Below, one piece after another: positions 16,606 through 25,641 of a stretch of DNA of 58,666 nt. The stretch lies in assembly GCF_019417665.1 (NCBI RefSeq), contig NZ_DXUU01000014.1:1-58666 (forward strand), written 5' to 3'. The position numbers and the translations under genes are program-made. This stretch comes from Ruminococcus sp. (GTDB taxonomy: Bacteria > Bacillota > Clostridia > Oscillospirales > Ruminococcaceae). The notes under the pieces are model-generated. The model had not been told where the DNA came from. It worked only from the letters and a program-made list of their open reading frames with translations, and made no database searches. Position 1 is the first letter of the stretch, and every line of letters begins with the position of its first letter.

Positions 16606-16630
16606 GGGTTCGAATCCAGCTTGTCCACTG
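16606..16630 (+). other. Prophage attachment site with tRNA 3' end
   Basis: GGTTCGAATCCAGCTTGTCC with flanking bases has the T-loop (TTCGAAT) and the 3' T-stem plus acceptor strand of a tRNA, but no matching 5' half lies upstream: the bases before it (TTTAG) do not pair with CCAGC. This is the displaced tRNA 3' copy expected at one end of an integrated phage; the intact tRNA should lie at the other end, left of the window. The tRNA identity cannot be told from this piece. Confidence 0.65.
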
Positions 16631-16739
16631 GTATGCAGTAATAGAATAATAGTACAAAAAAAGAGGGGCTGCGGCAGCCGTGTGAGGCTCGATATTCTTT
16701 TTGAACTTTTCTATATATTTTTGCTCGTTTTCATGATTT

Positions 16740-17027
16740 TTGTATATTAGTCGTCAAACAGGCACTTTTTTCATTCGTCTATTTCATAGTCAAAGAACAA
16801 GTAAAAGTGGTAAAACTTATATTTGGTTTTATTCGCTTGGTCAATCATTATCGGACATATCGAAGCATTTGGAAATATATCATATTCCTTTTATCAATAA
16901 TGTTTTTTCAAATGAAAATTATCTTGGCAATTCCGACTATCCTCAAATTATAAACGAAGAACTTTGGAATGCAGCACGGAATAAGAAAAATAACAGCGGC
17001 TATTCAATGAGATACGACAAGGAATAA
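16740..17027 (+). pseudogene. Serine recombinase remnant (Recombinase domain piece)
   Basis: About 95 codons without a proper start. The end, FINNVFSNENYLGNSDYPQI then INEELWNAARNKKN, matches the large serine recombinase pattern INxILxNExYxG..YPxIIdxExfexaq; the preceding SLGQSLSDISKHLEIYHIPF matches the helix that precedes it. The catalytic resolvase domain and C-terminus are missing. It is a relic of an older insertion just outside the prophage. The rest of 16631-17133 holds no gene. Confidence 0.5.
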
Positions 17028-17133
17028 AACAGCAGTTTAAATATCTGGATTTTCAAAAAAGTTTTAAGTGCAAATACTTGATTTTAAAGTAAAAAACTGA
17101 TATACTTATATTGAATGGGCGGAGGCGCTGAAT

Positions 17134-18067
17134 ATGGGCATTTATTTAAATCCAAGCAATATTGGTTTTCAACGTGCTATCAACTCTGAAATTTATGTTG
17201 ACAAAAGTCAATTAATAGAATATACGAATAAGAAGTTATTTACAGAGCAACAGTTCATTTGTGTAAGTCGTCCAAGACGGTTTGGAAAATCAATGGCAGC
17301 TAATATGCTGACGGCATACTACAGCCGTGGATGTCATTCGGAAGAAATGTTCAGTAATCTGAAAATATCAAAAGCTGATACATTTTGAAATGAATTTTGA
17401 CGGTTTGAAAGATACAATCATTGAACTTCTTGCCGGACAAAAAGCAGTAATAGATACGACAACATTCTCAAATGACATGGTAACTTTTGAAACAAAAGAC
17501 GATGTACTGACACTTTTAGTTCATCTCGGATACCTGACATATGATTTTTATACAAAGGAAGTATCGATCCCAAACTACGAAATTTCAGAACAGTTTGCAA
17601 GTACTATTAAGGTTATTGGATGGTCAGAGGTGGCAAATTCACTGACATTATCAGATGAACTTCTGAAATCAACTCTGAACTGTGATGCAGAAAAGGTTGC
17701 AGAATTGATAGATAAGGCGCACAGCGATAATACGTCAATTTTAAAATACAACGATGAAAATTCACTTTCCTGTGTGATTTCTCTTGCATATTATTCTGCA
17801 CGGAAAACTTATACGATTGAATGGGAATTGCCTGCCGGTAAGGGAGTTGCCGATCTGGTTTTCCGACCGAGAAAAAATAACAGTAATTCTGCGATAATTG
17901 TAGAACTTAAATATGACAGCTCTGCAGAGGGTGCATTGGAACAAATCAAGAAAAAGCAGTATACCGACTGTCTGAAAGATTATTCCGGAGAAATTTTGCT
18001 GGTCGGTATCAATTATCAGAAGAATACGAAAAAACATGATTGTATGATTGAAAAAGTCTATAAATAA
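17134..18067 (+). pseudogene. AAA-ATPase-like / PD-(D/E)XK protein with large internal deletion
   Basis: The first 84 codons (ATG 17134, GGAGG upstream) are the start of the AAA-ATPase_like (DUF1703-type) family: GFQRAINSEIYVDKSQLIEY and the P-loop variant VSRPRRFGKSMAANML. After a stop at 17386-17388 a second frame (17390-18067) gives the family's C-terminal nuclease-like domain, ending GVADLVFRPRKNNS, IIVELKYDSSAEGALEQIK and YSGEILLVGINY. Intact members have about 500-580 residues, so roughly 200-250 residues are missing. Many gut Firmicutes and Bacteroidetes carry multiple copies of this family; its function is unclear. Confidence 0.75.
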
Positions 18068-18073
18068 AACTAT

Positions 18074-18102
18074 CCCGATTTGAAATTTGCATTCAAATCG
18101 GG
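18074..18102 (+). terminator. Terminator after the AAA-ATPase-like pseudogene
   Basis: CCCGATTTGAA pairs with TTCAAATCGGG around a 7-nt loop, followed by TTGCCTTTTCCTT. Confidence 0.7.
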
Positions 18103-18170
18103 TTGCCTTTTCCTTAAAATTACGTAAAAACCTTTCTACATATGAAGTTATTGTGCCTAGATACGCTTTA

Positions 18171-18216
18171 GGCAACACCGCAAAGGAACACTTGGGCGGC
18201 TTTGTACGTTATTGCC
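18171..18216. repeat. Inverted-repeat element, short type (copy 1)
   Basis: GGCAACACCG ... CGTTATTGCC encloses CAAAGGAACACTTGGG and GGCTTTGTA. It is a degenerate copy of the element at 27346-27399, sharing its ends and middle. Confidence 0.6.
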
Positions 18217-18289
18217 TTTAGTATGAACGATGCGAATACACTTCGAATGATAGTAATACTCTTATGAATGAAATTTCAAATTCCGCCCC

Positions 18290-18318
18290 TTGACAAATCC
18301 CAAGAAATCCGGTATAAT
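18290..18318 (+). promoter_or_regulatory. rnpB promoter
   Basis: TTGACA (18290-18295), a 17-nt spacer and TATAAT (18313-18318), about 11 nt before the 5' end of RNase P RNA. Confidence 0.85.
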
Positions 18319-18328
18319 TAACTACTAT

Positions 18329-18666
18329 GAGCAGACTGTGTGATAGCGCAGCGCAAGCTGTGAGGAAAGTCCGAGCACCGCAGGGCAGGATAGCTGCTAA
18401 CGGCAGCCGGGGGCGACCCTAGAGCTAGTGCAACAGAGAGATACCGCCGCAGCAATGCGGTAAGGGTGGAAAGGTGCGGTAAGAGCGCACCAGAGTACGG
18501 GAGACCATACTGCTATGTAAACCTTATCCGGTGCAACGTCTATTGGTACACGCTGCCGCAACATCGGTCCGGTGGGCAGCGGCGTAATGGCGGCATGAGC
18601 TGTGAGGCGACTCGCAGACGAGATAAATTATCACACACGACAGAACTCGGCTTATAGGTCTGGTCA
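18329..18666 (+). ncRNA. rnpB: RNase P RNA (class A)
   Basis: The universally conserved 5' core GAGGAAAGTCCGAGCACC is at 18362-18379 and the 3' core ACAGAACTCGGCTTAT at 18640-18655. The ends pair as P1 (AGCAGAC with GTCTGGT, one mismatch). The layout with long P-stems between the two cores fits bacterial type A. This RNA is the catalytic part of RNase P, which removes tRNA 5' leaders. A consensus promoter and an intrinsic terminator bracket it, so it is an independent unit. Confidence 0.95.
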
Positions 18667-18667
18667 T

Positions 18668-18700
18668 GACAGCGCAGCATTTTTGACTGCGCTGTCTTTA
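18668..18700 (+). terminator. rnpB terminator
   Basis: GACAGCGCAG pairs with CTGCGCTGTC around a 9-nt loop, followed by TTTAT. Confidence 0.85.
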
Positions 18701-18770
18701 TAAGAACAAGTTCTAAGAATATGTTTTAGGAAGAATCATGCTGCATAAAATAGTTCCGGAGGTGTCTGCG

Positions 18771-18947
18771 ATGGATATGTTGGAACAGAGTGAAAAAACT
18801 ATAGTGCAGGCAGGCGACCGGATCTATACTGTGATCGTGACTGCACCGGAGAAAAATGCAGCGAGAGAAGATGCAGATCAGATCCGGCTGGGAAAAATGC
18901 TGGATCAACTGATACGCATTCCCGGCGGAAAGCCAAAAAGGAAGTAA
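18771..18947 (+). CDS. Small hypothetical protein
   Basis: 58 aa from ATG 18771 (GGAGG upstream); an earlier in-frame ATG at 18738 lacks a ribosome site. The sequence runs MDMLEQSEKTIVQAGDRIYT, then VIVTAPEKNA, then a helix ending in basic GGKPKRK. It resembles short orphan proteins of clostridia in which a strand (YTVxVTAP) precedes one helix. It lies between rnpB and the fucosidase gene. Function is unknown. Confidence 0.55.
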   Translation: MDMLEQSEKTIVQAGDRIYTVIVTAPEKNAAREDADQIRLGKMLDQLIRIPGGKPKRK

Positions 18948-18999
18948 GGCGATAACAATAATGATATCGTTGAAATAGAGAAAAATGGAGGTGCTGTAT

Positions 19000-21324
19000 A
19001 TGATGGATGCGGAGACAATGCTCTGGTATAAACAGCCGGCGGAAGATTTTGACCACGCACTGCCGATCGGAAACGGCAGGATCGGAGCTATGGTATTCGG
19101 CGGTGCGGCAGATGAGGTTCTCAAGTTAAATGAGGATTCCGTCTGGTCCGGCGGAAAGCGAAACCGGAACAATCCCGATGCCCTTGAGGGACTGGAAGAA
19201 GTGCGAGCCCTGCTGAAAGAGGAACGTATTGCCGAAGCCGAGGAGATCGCATTCCAGAAAATGCAGGGCGTAACACCAAATTCCCGGCACTATATGCCCC
19301 TGGGTAATTTGAATCTGCATATGGATTTTGACGGCAAAGCAAAGCAGTACCAGCGCAGTCTGGATTTGGAACAGGCACTGGCCTCGGTACGTTTTACGGC
19401 AAACGATGTGACCTACGTCCGGGAAATGTTTGTGTCCGAGCCGGATCGTGTCCTCGTGCTGCATATTGCCGCCAGTGAGCCGGGAAAGATCAATTTTCGT
19501 GCTACAGTGGATGGACGGGATGATTATTATGATGACTGTCGTCCTTGTACAGATTATGATAATATGATCGTTTATACAGGCGGCACAGGCAGCCAGGATG
19601 GTATTTTCTTTGCCGCAGCACTGACGGGCTTTACCGAAGGCGGCTCCATCCACACAGTGGGCGGTTCTCTGGTAGTAGAACATGCCAACGAAGCAACACT
19701 GCTTTTGAGCGTGGGTACCAGTTTCTATCACGGGGAGCAGTATGAAGATGCCGCAAAACTGGATGCATCTTATGCTGCGGATTGCAGCTATGAGGAACTG
19801 CTGTACCGCCATCTGACGGAATATCAGGAAAAGTTCCGTCGGGTTCGCTTTACCCTGCCGGACAACAGTGAGGGCGGCAGTGTACTTCCCACCGATGAGC
19901 GTCTGCTCCGTCTGAGAGGTGATGAGGGCGACCATAAGGAATGCAAGCTGCAAATTCATGACAGCAAGCTGGCAGTGCTCTATTTCAACTATGGGAGATA
20001 CCTCATGCTGTCCGCAAGCCGTCCTGGCACACAGCCTATGAATCTCCAGGGCATCTGGAATCAAGACATGTGGCCGGCGTGGGGCTGCCGTTTTACCATC
20101 AATATCAATACCGAGATGAACTACTGGCCGGCGGAGGTGTGCAATCTATCGGAATGCCACTTGCCTCTGTTCGACCTCATCGAACGAATGCGTGTGCCTG
20201 GTCGGGAAACTGCCCAAGCAATGTATGGGTGCCGGGGCTTTGTCTGTCATCACAATACGGACATCTGGGGCGACACAGCTCCTCAGGATCTGTGGATGCC
20301 GGCTACCATCTGGCCTATGGGTGCAGCGTGGCTGTGTCTGCATATTTTTGAGCATTATGAGTTCACCCAGGATCTGGAGTTCCTGGATCAGCACTACGAA
20401 GCAATGCGGGAGGCTGCGCTGTTTTTTGTAGATTATCTGACCGAAAACGAAGCCGGTGAACTTGTGACTTGTCCTTCTGTATCGCCGGAAAACACCTATA
20501 AGACAGAACGAGGAACAAAGGGCAGTCTGTGCAGCGGACCTTTTATGGATACAGAGATCCTCACAGTGCTGTTCCGGAATGTTATTGAAAGCAGCAAGCT
20601 TCTGGGGCGTGACGAAGCATTTGCCGCACAGCTGGAGGAACTACTCCAGAAGCTGCCGCCTCTGAAGGTGGGCAAGTATGGTCAGATCCAGGAATGGGCA
20701 AAGGATTATGAAGAGGTTGAGATCGGTCATCGGCATATTTCCCAGCTGTTTGCTCTATATCCGGCAGATCTCATCACACCATATCATACGCCGGAATTGG
20801 GCAAGGCAGCACGTGCGACCCTGATCCGACGTCTGACCTACGGTGGCGGTCATACAGGCTGGAGCCGTGCATGGATCATCAACATGTGGGCAAGATTGCT
20901 GGATAAGAACTCGGCATATGAGAACTTGCAGAAGCTTTTAACATGGTCTACCAACCCCAATCTGTTGGATTCCCATCCACCCTTCCAGATCGACGGCAAT
21001 TTCGGCGGTACAGCGGCAATTGCAGAATGTCTGCTGCAAAGTCACCGGGGTGAGATCAACCTGTTGCCGGCATTGCCGGAATCGTGGCCGGACGGTAATA
21101 TCTGCGGTCTGCGTGCACGCGGCGGCTTTGAAGTAGACATTGCCTGGCACCAGGGTAAGCTGGAATCGGCAGTGATCCGTTCTTTGGCAGGAAAGCCCTG
21201 TACAGTACGTGCCAATACCGTTATCAGCGTCAGCAGCGATGCCGGATCAGTGGATGCACGTATTGACGGTGCACTGCTGACCTTCCCCACAGAAGCAGGA
21301 GCAACATATCGAATCCGTGTATGA
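19000..21324 (+). CDS. GH95 alpha-L-fucosidase
   Basis: 774 aa; ATG 19000 is chosen for GGAGG 7 nt upstream. The N-terminal beta domain starts LWYKQPAEDFDHALPIGNGR and contains LNEDSVWSGGKRNRNN. The (alpha/alpha)6 barrel carries the GH95 signatures NLQGIWNQDMWPAWGC, ININTEMNYWPAEVCNL (the two base-relay Asn residues), CPSVSPENTYK (general acid Glu) and HPPFQIDGNFGGTAAIAECL (Asp). The family inverts alpha-1,2-fucosyl or related galactosyl linkages of host glycans and plant xyloglucan. No signal peptide is seen, so it acts inside the cell on imported oligosaccharides. A GH26 lipoprotein follows. Confidence 0.95.
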   Translation: MMDAETMLWYKQPAEDFDHALPIGNGRIGAMVFGGAADEVLKLNEDSVWSGGKRNRNNPDALEGLEEVRALLKEERIAEAEEIAFQKMQGVTPNSRHYMPLGNLNLHMDFDGKAKQYQRSLDLEQALASVRFTANDVTYVREMFVSEPDRVLVLHIAASEPGKINFRATVDGRDDYYDDCRPCTDYDNMIVYTGGTGSQDGIFFAAALTGFTEGGSIHTVGGSLVVEHANEATLLLSVGTSFYHGEQYEDAAKLDASYAADCSYEELLYRHLTEYQEKFRRVRFTLPDNSEGGSVLPTDERLLRLRGDEGDHKECKLQIHDSKLAVLYFNYGRYLMLSASRPGTQPMNLQGIWNQDMWPAWGCRFTININTEMNYWPAEVCNLSECHLPLFDLIERMRVPGRETAQAMYGCRGFVCHHNTDIWGDTAPQDLWMPATIWPMGAAWLCLHIFEHYEFTQDLEFLDQHYEAMREAALFFVDYLTENEAGELVTCPSVSPENTYKTERGTKGSLCSGPFMDTEILTVLFRNVIESSKLLGRDEAFAAQLEELLQKLPPLKVGKYGQIQEWAKDYEEVEIGHRHISQLFALYPADLITPYHTPELGKAARATLIRRLTYGGGHTGWSRAWIINMWARLLDKNSAYENLQKLLTWSTNPNLLDSHPPFQIDGNFGGTAAIAECLLQSHRGEINLLPALPESWPDGNICGLRARGGFEVDIAWHQGKLESAVIRSLAGKPCTVRANTVISVSSDAGSVDARIDGALLTFPTEAGATYRIRV

Positions 21325-21358
21325 TCGTTGAAATACCTGTTGTTGACAGCATTCCGAG

Positions 21359-21563
21359 GGCAATACCGCACAAAGATTGTACGTCAGATGTACTCTACGA
21401 GCATAAATTTCGTCAGATTTTTCGTCAGATGAAACAAAAAGCGGAGTGAATACCCACGGGCACAAGTACTTTGTGTATTCATGAGCATTTTTGTGAAATA
21501 TGACGGAAAAGATGCGAGCATATGACGTGCAAAGCTGTTAGACGGTCTTTGTGCGGTGTTGCC
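21359..21563. repeat. Inverted-repeat element, long type (copy 2)
   Basis: Ends GGCAATACCGCACAAAG (21359-21375) and CTTTGTGCGGTGTTGCC (21547-21563) are 17-bp inverted repeats with one mismatch; the interior of 171 nt has no gene. It fills the gap between the two glycosidase genes and ends 21 nt before the GH26 start codon. Confidence 0.75.
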
Positions 21564-21584
21564 CAAAGACCAGGAGATGATAAA

Positions 21585-23156
21585 TTGAGAAAACAACGAA
21601 TTTTCACATTATTGGCGGCAATGCTGATGCTGACAGGTTGTGCCCAAATTGAACAGGAGCCAGAATTGGACGGCGCACTGACGGCGACGCCGGTGACTCA
21701 GCTGGAAACAGAAGCAGCTACGGAAACAACCGCACCCCAGCATGCCGCCGTGGCTTTACAAGTGCCGGAGATCACACGGCAGGATGTATCTCTAAAACTG
21801 GAAGCAGAAGATGCGGCGATTCCTTCCGGCTGTTCTGTAGCAATGCTGCCCCGCCTGGGATATTCTGGGACGGGATATTTGAAAGGATTGGATGCGAAAA
21901 ACAACAGCAGTCTTGTACTGATGGCAGAAATTCCAGCCACCCAGCACTATGATATCACTGTGGTGGTAGGCTCCGGTGCGGCGTCTACCTGCAAAATCCT
22001 TGCCAATGGCGAACCGGTGTATACCATGACTACAGATGCAACGGAGAATTTTATGCGTGTCACCGTACAAGGAATCTTCCTGTCTGCCGGCACTTGTGAA
22101 TTATCCATTGTTCCAGTGGATGGTCTTGTGGATATTGACTGTATAGAATTGGCCAATAATACTAGTCTCTATGATGAGGCCGCAGAGATTGACGGAACAC
22201 CGGTCAATTTAAATGCTACAGCAAATACAAAACAACTGTATCATTTCATGGCAGAAAATTATGGCTCTAAGATCATTACCGGACAGTACGCTTCGGACAG
22301 CTCTGACAAGGAACTGGATCAGATTTATACTGTTACCGGGAAGTATCCCATGATCCGATTGGCGGACATGGGCGCATATTCCCCCAACGGCGGTGATCCT
22401 CAGAAGGCAACTGCTGTGGATGACAGCCTTGCTTGGGCGGAAGAAGGCGGCGTTGTTGGGCTGTCCTGGCTTTGGAATGCACCTATGGGAACTGCAACCA
22501 TTTATGCCGAAGATGCCTCCTTCGATCTGACAGCGGCAATGACAGATGCCGATGTTGCCATGCGTTCGCCCCAGGAACTGTCTGGAATGGCAGAAAACGG
22601 TGAGATATCCCAGAACTGTTATGCCCTGATCCAAGATATTGACACCATTTCCGAGGCAATGCAGCCTTTGGCGGATGCAGATGTGCCAGTGCTGTGGCGT
22701 CCTCTGCCAGAAGCCGGCGGCGGCTGGTACTGGTGGGGCTCGTCTGGTGCGGATGCTTATCGTTGGCTGTGGAACTTGATGTATACCCGTATGACGGAGT
22801 ACCACCAGCTGAACAATCTGCTTTGGGTCTGGAACGGACAGAGCAGCAGCTATCTGGTAGATGAATCCCAGTATGACATTGCATCACTTGATCTCTACGT
22901 AGACAAGGAGGAGGTATATGGCAGCCGCTATGAACAATATGTGGCACTGCGGAATATGGCGCCGGGAAAAATCCTTGCCATCAGTGAGTGCAGCACAGTT
23001 CCCGATATGAACGCCATGTTCCGGGACAACGCCGTGTGGTCTTTCTTCGGGCTGTGGTATGCGCCGTATCTGGGCGAATATACGGATGATAACACGCTCA
23101 TTGCTATTTATAATTCTGAAGGTGCTCTGACACGGGAAGATTATTCTTCTCAATAA
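21585..23156 (+). CDS. GH26 beta-mannanase lipoprotein with carbohydrate-binding module
   Basis: 523 aa with a TTG start at 21585 (AGGAG 10 nt upstream). A lipoprotein signal ends at LMLTGC (lipobox). Residues about 55-205 form a CBM35/CBM6-like jelly roll (LKLEAEDAAIPSG ... YSGTGYLKGL ... VDIDCIELAN). The GH26 barrel follows: YGSKIITGQY, GVVGLSWLWNAPMG, VLWRPLPEAGGGWYWWG (acid/base Glu) and ILAISECSTVPD (nucleophile Glu). Typical GH26 enzymes have His where this one has Pro before the acid/base Glu. It would act at the cell surface on mannans. The insertion-like element at 21359-21563 forms its upstream region. Confidence 0.92.
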   Translation: MRKQRIFTLLAAMLMLTGCAQIEQEPELDGALTATPVTQLETEAATETTAPQHAAVALQVPEITRQDVSLKLEAEDAAIPSGCSVAMLPRLGYSGTGYLKGLDAKNNSSLVLMAEIPATQHYDITVVVGSGAASTCKILANGEPVYTMTTDATENFMRVTVQGIFLSAGTCELSIVPVDGLVDIDCIELANNTSLYDEAAEIDGTPVNLNATANTKQLYHFMAENYGSKIITGQYASDSSDKELDQIYTVTGKYPMIRLADMGAYSPNGGDPQKATAVDDSLAWAEEGGVVGLSWLWNAPMGTATIYAEDASFDLTAAMTDADVAMRSPQELSGMAENGEISQNCYALIQDIDTISEAMQPLADADVPVLWRPLPEAGGGWYWWGSSGADAYRWLWNLMYTRMTEYHQLNNLLWVWNGQSSSYLVDESQYDIASLDLYVDKEEVYGSRYEQYVALRNMAPGKILAISECSTVPDMNAMFRDNAVWSFFGLWYAPYLGEYTDDNTLIAIYNSEGALTREDYSSQ

Positions 23157-23173
23157 AAAATTACACTATAACA

Positions 23174-23216
23174 AAGGAACGACAGATCTCATCATGTGCA
23201 AGATCTGTCGTTCCTT
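23174..23216. terminator. Bidirectional terminator between GH26 and cadA
   Basis: AAGGAACGACAGATCT is repeated inverted (16 bp) around an 11-nt loop. A T-rich tail on the plus side and an A-rich flank on the other side suit both converging genes. Confidence 0.8.
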
Positions 23217-25088
23217 TTATTTGTTCTTCGATTTTACCGCACGCATCGCTCGCATGGAGTTAAGGATGGCAATTACGGAAACACCTACATCTGCAAAGAC
23301 TGCTGCGCCGATATGTGCCAGACCACAAGCACCCAGCACCAGGACGATTGCTTTGACGCCCAATGCAAATGCGATATTCTGCTGTGCAATACCCATGGTC
23401 TTTTTGGCGATCTGCAGCGCCGTACCCAGCTTTGAGGGTTTGTCATCCAGAATGACCAGATCCGCCGCTGCAATTGCCGCATCAGAGCCAAGGCCACCCA
23501 TTGCCACACCCACATCCGACTGTGCCAGAACCGGTGCATCGTTCATACCATCGCCCACAAAGACCAATGTTTTCCCCTTGTTTAGCTTTTTTCGGTATTC
23601 CTGCATATGCTGTACCTTATCTGTGGGGAGACACTTTGCGTGCACTGCATCCAGATGCAGTGTCTCACCCACTTCCTGCGCTGCAGATTCGCTGTCTCCG
23701 GTGAGCATTGCCACGCATGTGACGCCAGACTTCCGAAGTATCTGCACTGCTTCTGCCGCATCCGGCTTTATGCTATCTGCAATAAGCAAATATCCGGTAT
23801 AAACGCCGTCCACTGCCACATGTACCGCTGTACCGCTGCCGTCAGGCACTGTTGGTTTCAATCCAGTATCTTCCAGATAGGCTGCATTTCCGGCGAGAAC
23901 CTGTCTGCCGTCCACCAATGCCGAAACACCATGCCCAGCACGTTCCTGGATTTCTGCCACACGTGCGCTATTCAACGGTTTTCCATAGGCATCCCGCAGA
24001 GACTGAGCAATGGGGTGATTGGATGCAGATTCCGCCAACGCCGCCAGTTCCAGCTGTTCTTCTTCAGAAATTTCCAAAGCATACTGCTTAGTCACACGGA
24101 ATTTTCCCTGAGTTAGAGTACCTGTCTTATCCATGACTACCGTTTGGGCATGTGCCAGTGCTTCCAGATAGTTGCTGCCCTTAACCAAAATACCGTTTTT
24201 CGAAGCGCAGCCGATTCCGCCGAAAAAGCTCAAAGGGACGGAAATCACCAGTGCACACGGGCACGAAATAATCAAGAATGTCAGTGCCCGATAGATCCAA
24301 TCTGAAAATGCCTGCCCGGTGATCAGCGGCGGCACGATGGCAAGGATCACGGCTGCAATGACTACACAGGGCGTATAATACCGGGAAAACCGGGTAATAA
24401 ACTGTTCGGTCTTTGCCTTCTGGGAGGCGGAGGTTTCCACCAGTTCCATGATTTTGGATGCGGTGGATTCCGAAGCCGGCTTTGTGACCACAAGCTCCAC
24501 TGCGCCGCTGAGGTTTACACAGCCGCTGCAAACAGCGTCTCCAGACGTCGCAGATACGGGCATGGACTCTCCCGTGAGGGCAGCGGTATCAATGGTTGTG
24601 TGCCCCTGAAAGATCTCGGCATCCAGGGGAAATTTTTCTCCTGGTCGTACCAGAATATGCTCTCCTACAGCAACTTCTTCCACCAGAACTGTCTCGGGTT
24701 TTCCGTCTCGGAGTACCGTTGCCTCATCCGGACATAGATCCAGGAGATCGGACACCGCCTGGCGGGAACGTCCCACAGCGATCTTTTCGAACAGTTCGCC
24801 CACCTGATAAAACAGAATTACTTCCACTGCCTCAGGATATTCACCGATGGCAAAAGCGGCAATGGACGCAATGGTCATCAGGAAGTTTTCATCGAATACC
24901 TGACCGTGGGCAATATTCCGTATTGCCTTTGCAAGAACACTCCAGCCTGGCACTAGATAAACGGAAAGGAAAATCATCAGTTCGCCCCACCATGGCAGTG
25001 TAAGCGAGTGTGTCACAAGCATTGCTGCTGCAAACAGCACACCGCCAATTAGGATTTTAATGAGTATTTTTCGTTGTTGTCGTGTCAT
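23217..25088 (-). CDS. cadA: Zn/Cd-exporting P1B-type ATPase
   Basis: 623 aa, ATG 25088 after AGGAGAGG. Motifs: ALTGESMPV (actuator), ISCPCALVISVPL (CPC metal site in the membrane), DKTGTLTQGK (phosphorylated Asp), SASNHPIAQSL (HP nucleotide site) and VGDGMNDAPVLAQSDVG (hinge). The C-terminal membrane segments carry a Lys (NIAFALGVK) and a DxG (FADVGVSV), the P1B-2 pattern for Zn2+/Cd2+/Pb2+. It has no N-terminal HMA domain; a separate HMA protein is encoded 151 nt upstream on the same strand. It pumps metal out of the cell. Confidence 0.93.
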   Translation of the reverse strand: MTRQQRKILIKILIGGVLFAAAMLVTHSLTLPWWGELMIFLSVYLVPGWSVLAKAIRNIAHGQVFDENFLMTIASIAAFAIGEYPEAVEVILFYQVGELFEKIAVGRSRQAVSDLLDLCPDEATVLRDGKPETVLVEEVAVGEHILVRPGEKFPLDAEIFQGHTTIDTAALTGESMPVSATSGDAVCSGCVNLSGAVELVVTKPASESTASKIMELVETSASQKAKTEQFITRFSRYYTPCVVIAAVILAIVPPLITGQAFSDWIYRALTFLIISCPCALVISVPLSFFGGIGCASKNGILVKGSNYLEALAHAQTVVMDKTGTLTQGKFRVTKQYALEISEEEQLELAALAESASNHPIAQSLRDAYGKPLNSARVAEIQERAGHGVSALVDGRQVLAGNAAYLEDTGLKPTVPDGSGTAVHVAVDGVYTGYLLIADSIKPDAAEAVQILRKSGVTCVAMLTGDSESAAQEVGETLHLDAVHAKCLPTDKVQHMQEYRKKLNKGKTLVFVGDGMNDAPVLAQSDVGVAMGGLGSDAAIAAADLVILDDKPSKLGTALQIAKKTMGIAQQNIAFALGVKAIVLVLGACGLAHIGAAVFADVGVSVIAILNSMRAMRAVKSKNK

Positions 25089-25239
25089 AAGGTATTCCTC
25101 TCCTGGTTTTCTTTGGTATATAACCCCAAAACGATTCCTTCCGCATTTTCAAAAAGGCTGCTCAGCAATAAAGTTTTTTAAAACGGTCAGAAACATTTTT
25201 TGATGTTGCTTTGGCTTTACATTAAATTGAACATCGGTG

Positions 25240-25461
25240 TTACTTGACAATGATCTCACAATCCGGCTCCACCTTGCGCACGCACTTCTGTGCTGCTTTC
25301 AGGATTTTTGGGAAATCTGCTTCCTCCGCCTCAATGGTCAGCTTCTGGGTCATAAAGCTTATCGTCGCAGACTGTACGCCCTCCAGTGCCTGAATGGCTA
25401 TCTCCATCTTTGCTGCGCAATTTGCGCAGTCCAGGTTCTCCATACGATATATCTTTCGCAT
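25240..25461 (-). CDS. Heavy-metal-associated (HMA) domain metallochaperone
   Basis: 73 aa with the ferredoxin-like HMA pattern MENLDCANCAAKMEIAIQAL (CxxC) and strands ATISFMTQKLTIEAE. In most P1B ATPases this domain is fused to the pump; here it is a standalone protein at the head of the unit, presumably delivering metal to the ATPase encoded next. ATG 25461 is preceded by AGGAGG. The promoter at 25509-25537 drives it. Confidence 0.88.
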   Translation of the reverse strand: MRKIYRMENLDCANCAAKMEIAIQALEGVQSATISFMTQKLTIEAEEADFPKILKAAQKCVRKVEPDCEIIVK

Positions 25462-25487
25462 TTTAAATCCTCCTATGCGTTTTTATT

Positions 25488-25537
25488 TGAACGATTGTTC
25501 ATATGTTCATTATACGCAATGAATAGGAAAATGTCAA
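25488..25537 (-). promoter_or_regulatory. Metal-efflux promoter with ArsR/SmtB-type operator
   Basis: On the minus strand TTGACA (25532-25537), 17 nt, TATAAT (25509-25514). TGAACGATTGTTCA (25488-25501) just downstream fits the TGAA-N6-TTCA operators of ArsR/SmtB metal sensors, with a further TTCAT at 25506-25510. No ArsR gene is nearby, so the regulator must be encoded elsewhere. Confidence 0.7.
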
Positions 25538-25614
25538 GAGAATACAGCAAAAAAAGTGAATTTCCAGAAAAAATTGAATTTTAGAAAGTCTCTTTCTCAT
25601 CCAGCAGAAAAAAA

Positions 25615-25641
25615 GAACGCCTTTTCCAGAAAAGACGTTTC
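25615..25641. terminator. Hairpin with flanking A/T runs
   Basis: GAACG-C-CTTTTC pairs with GAAAAG-A-CGTTTC across a short loop, flanked by AAAAAAA before it and CTTTTC after it. No gene ends here. A second hairpin, CTCCCA/TGGGAG, is at 25706-25736. The rest of 25540-25840 holds nothing recognisable. Confidence 0.4.

Larger units (their letters stand above)
1..16630. mobile_element. Prophage, early and lysogeny half (left end outside window)
   Basis: The block runs from a tRNA-derived attachment site beside a tyrosine integrase (right end) through a divergent lysogeny switch into a leftward replication module, and reaches the first codons of a small terminase at the window edge. Gene order (integrase, protease/repressor, Cro-like, antirepressor, hypothetical genes, recombination/nuclease, ssDNA-binding-like, polymerase, primase-helicase, nuclease, helicase, late regulator, terminase) is that of temperate siphophages of Firmicutes. 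The left attachment site, the intact tRNA gene and the head/tail/lysis genes are not in view, so completeness cannot be judged. Confidence 0.9.

Noticed and set aside
19126..20064. Long open frame on the minus strand inside the fucosidase gene
   Set aside because: It is fully antisense to a well-conserved GH95 coding sequence, has no ribosome site and its translation shows no domain.
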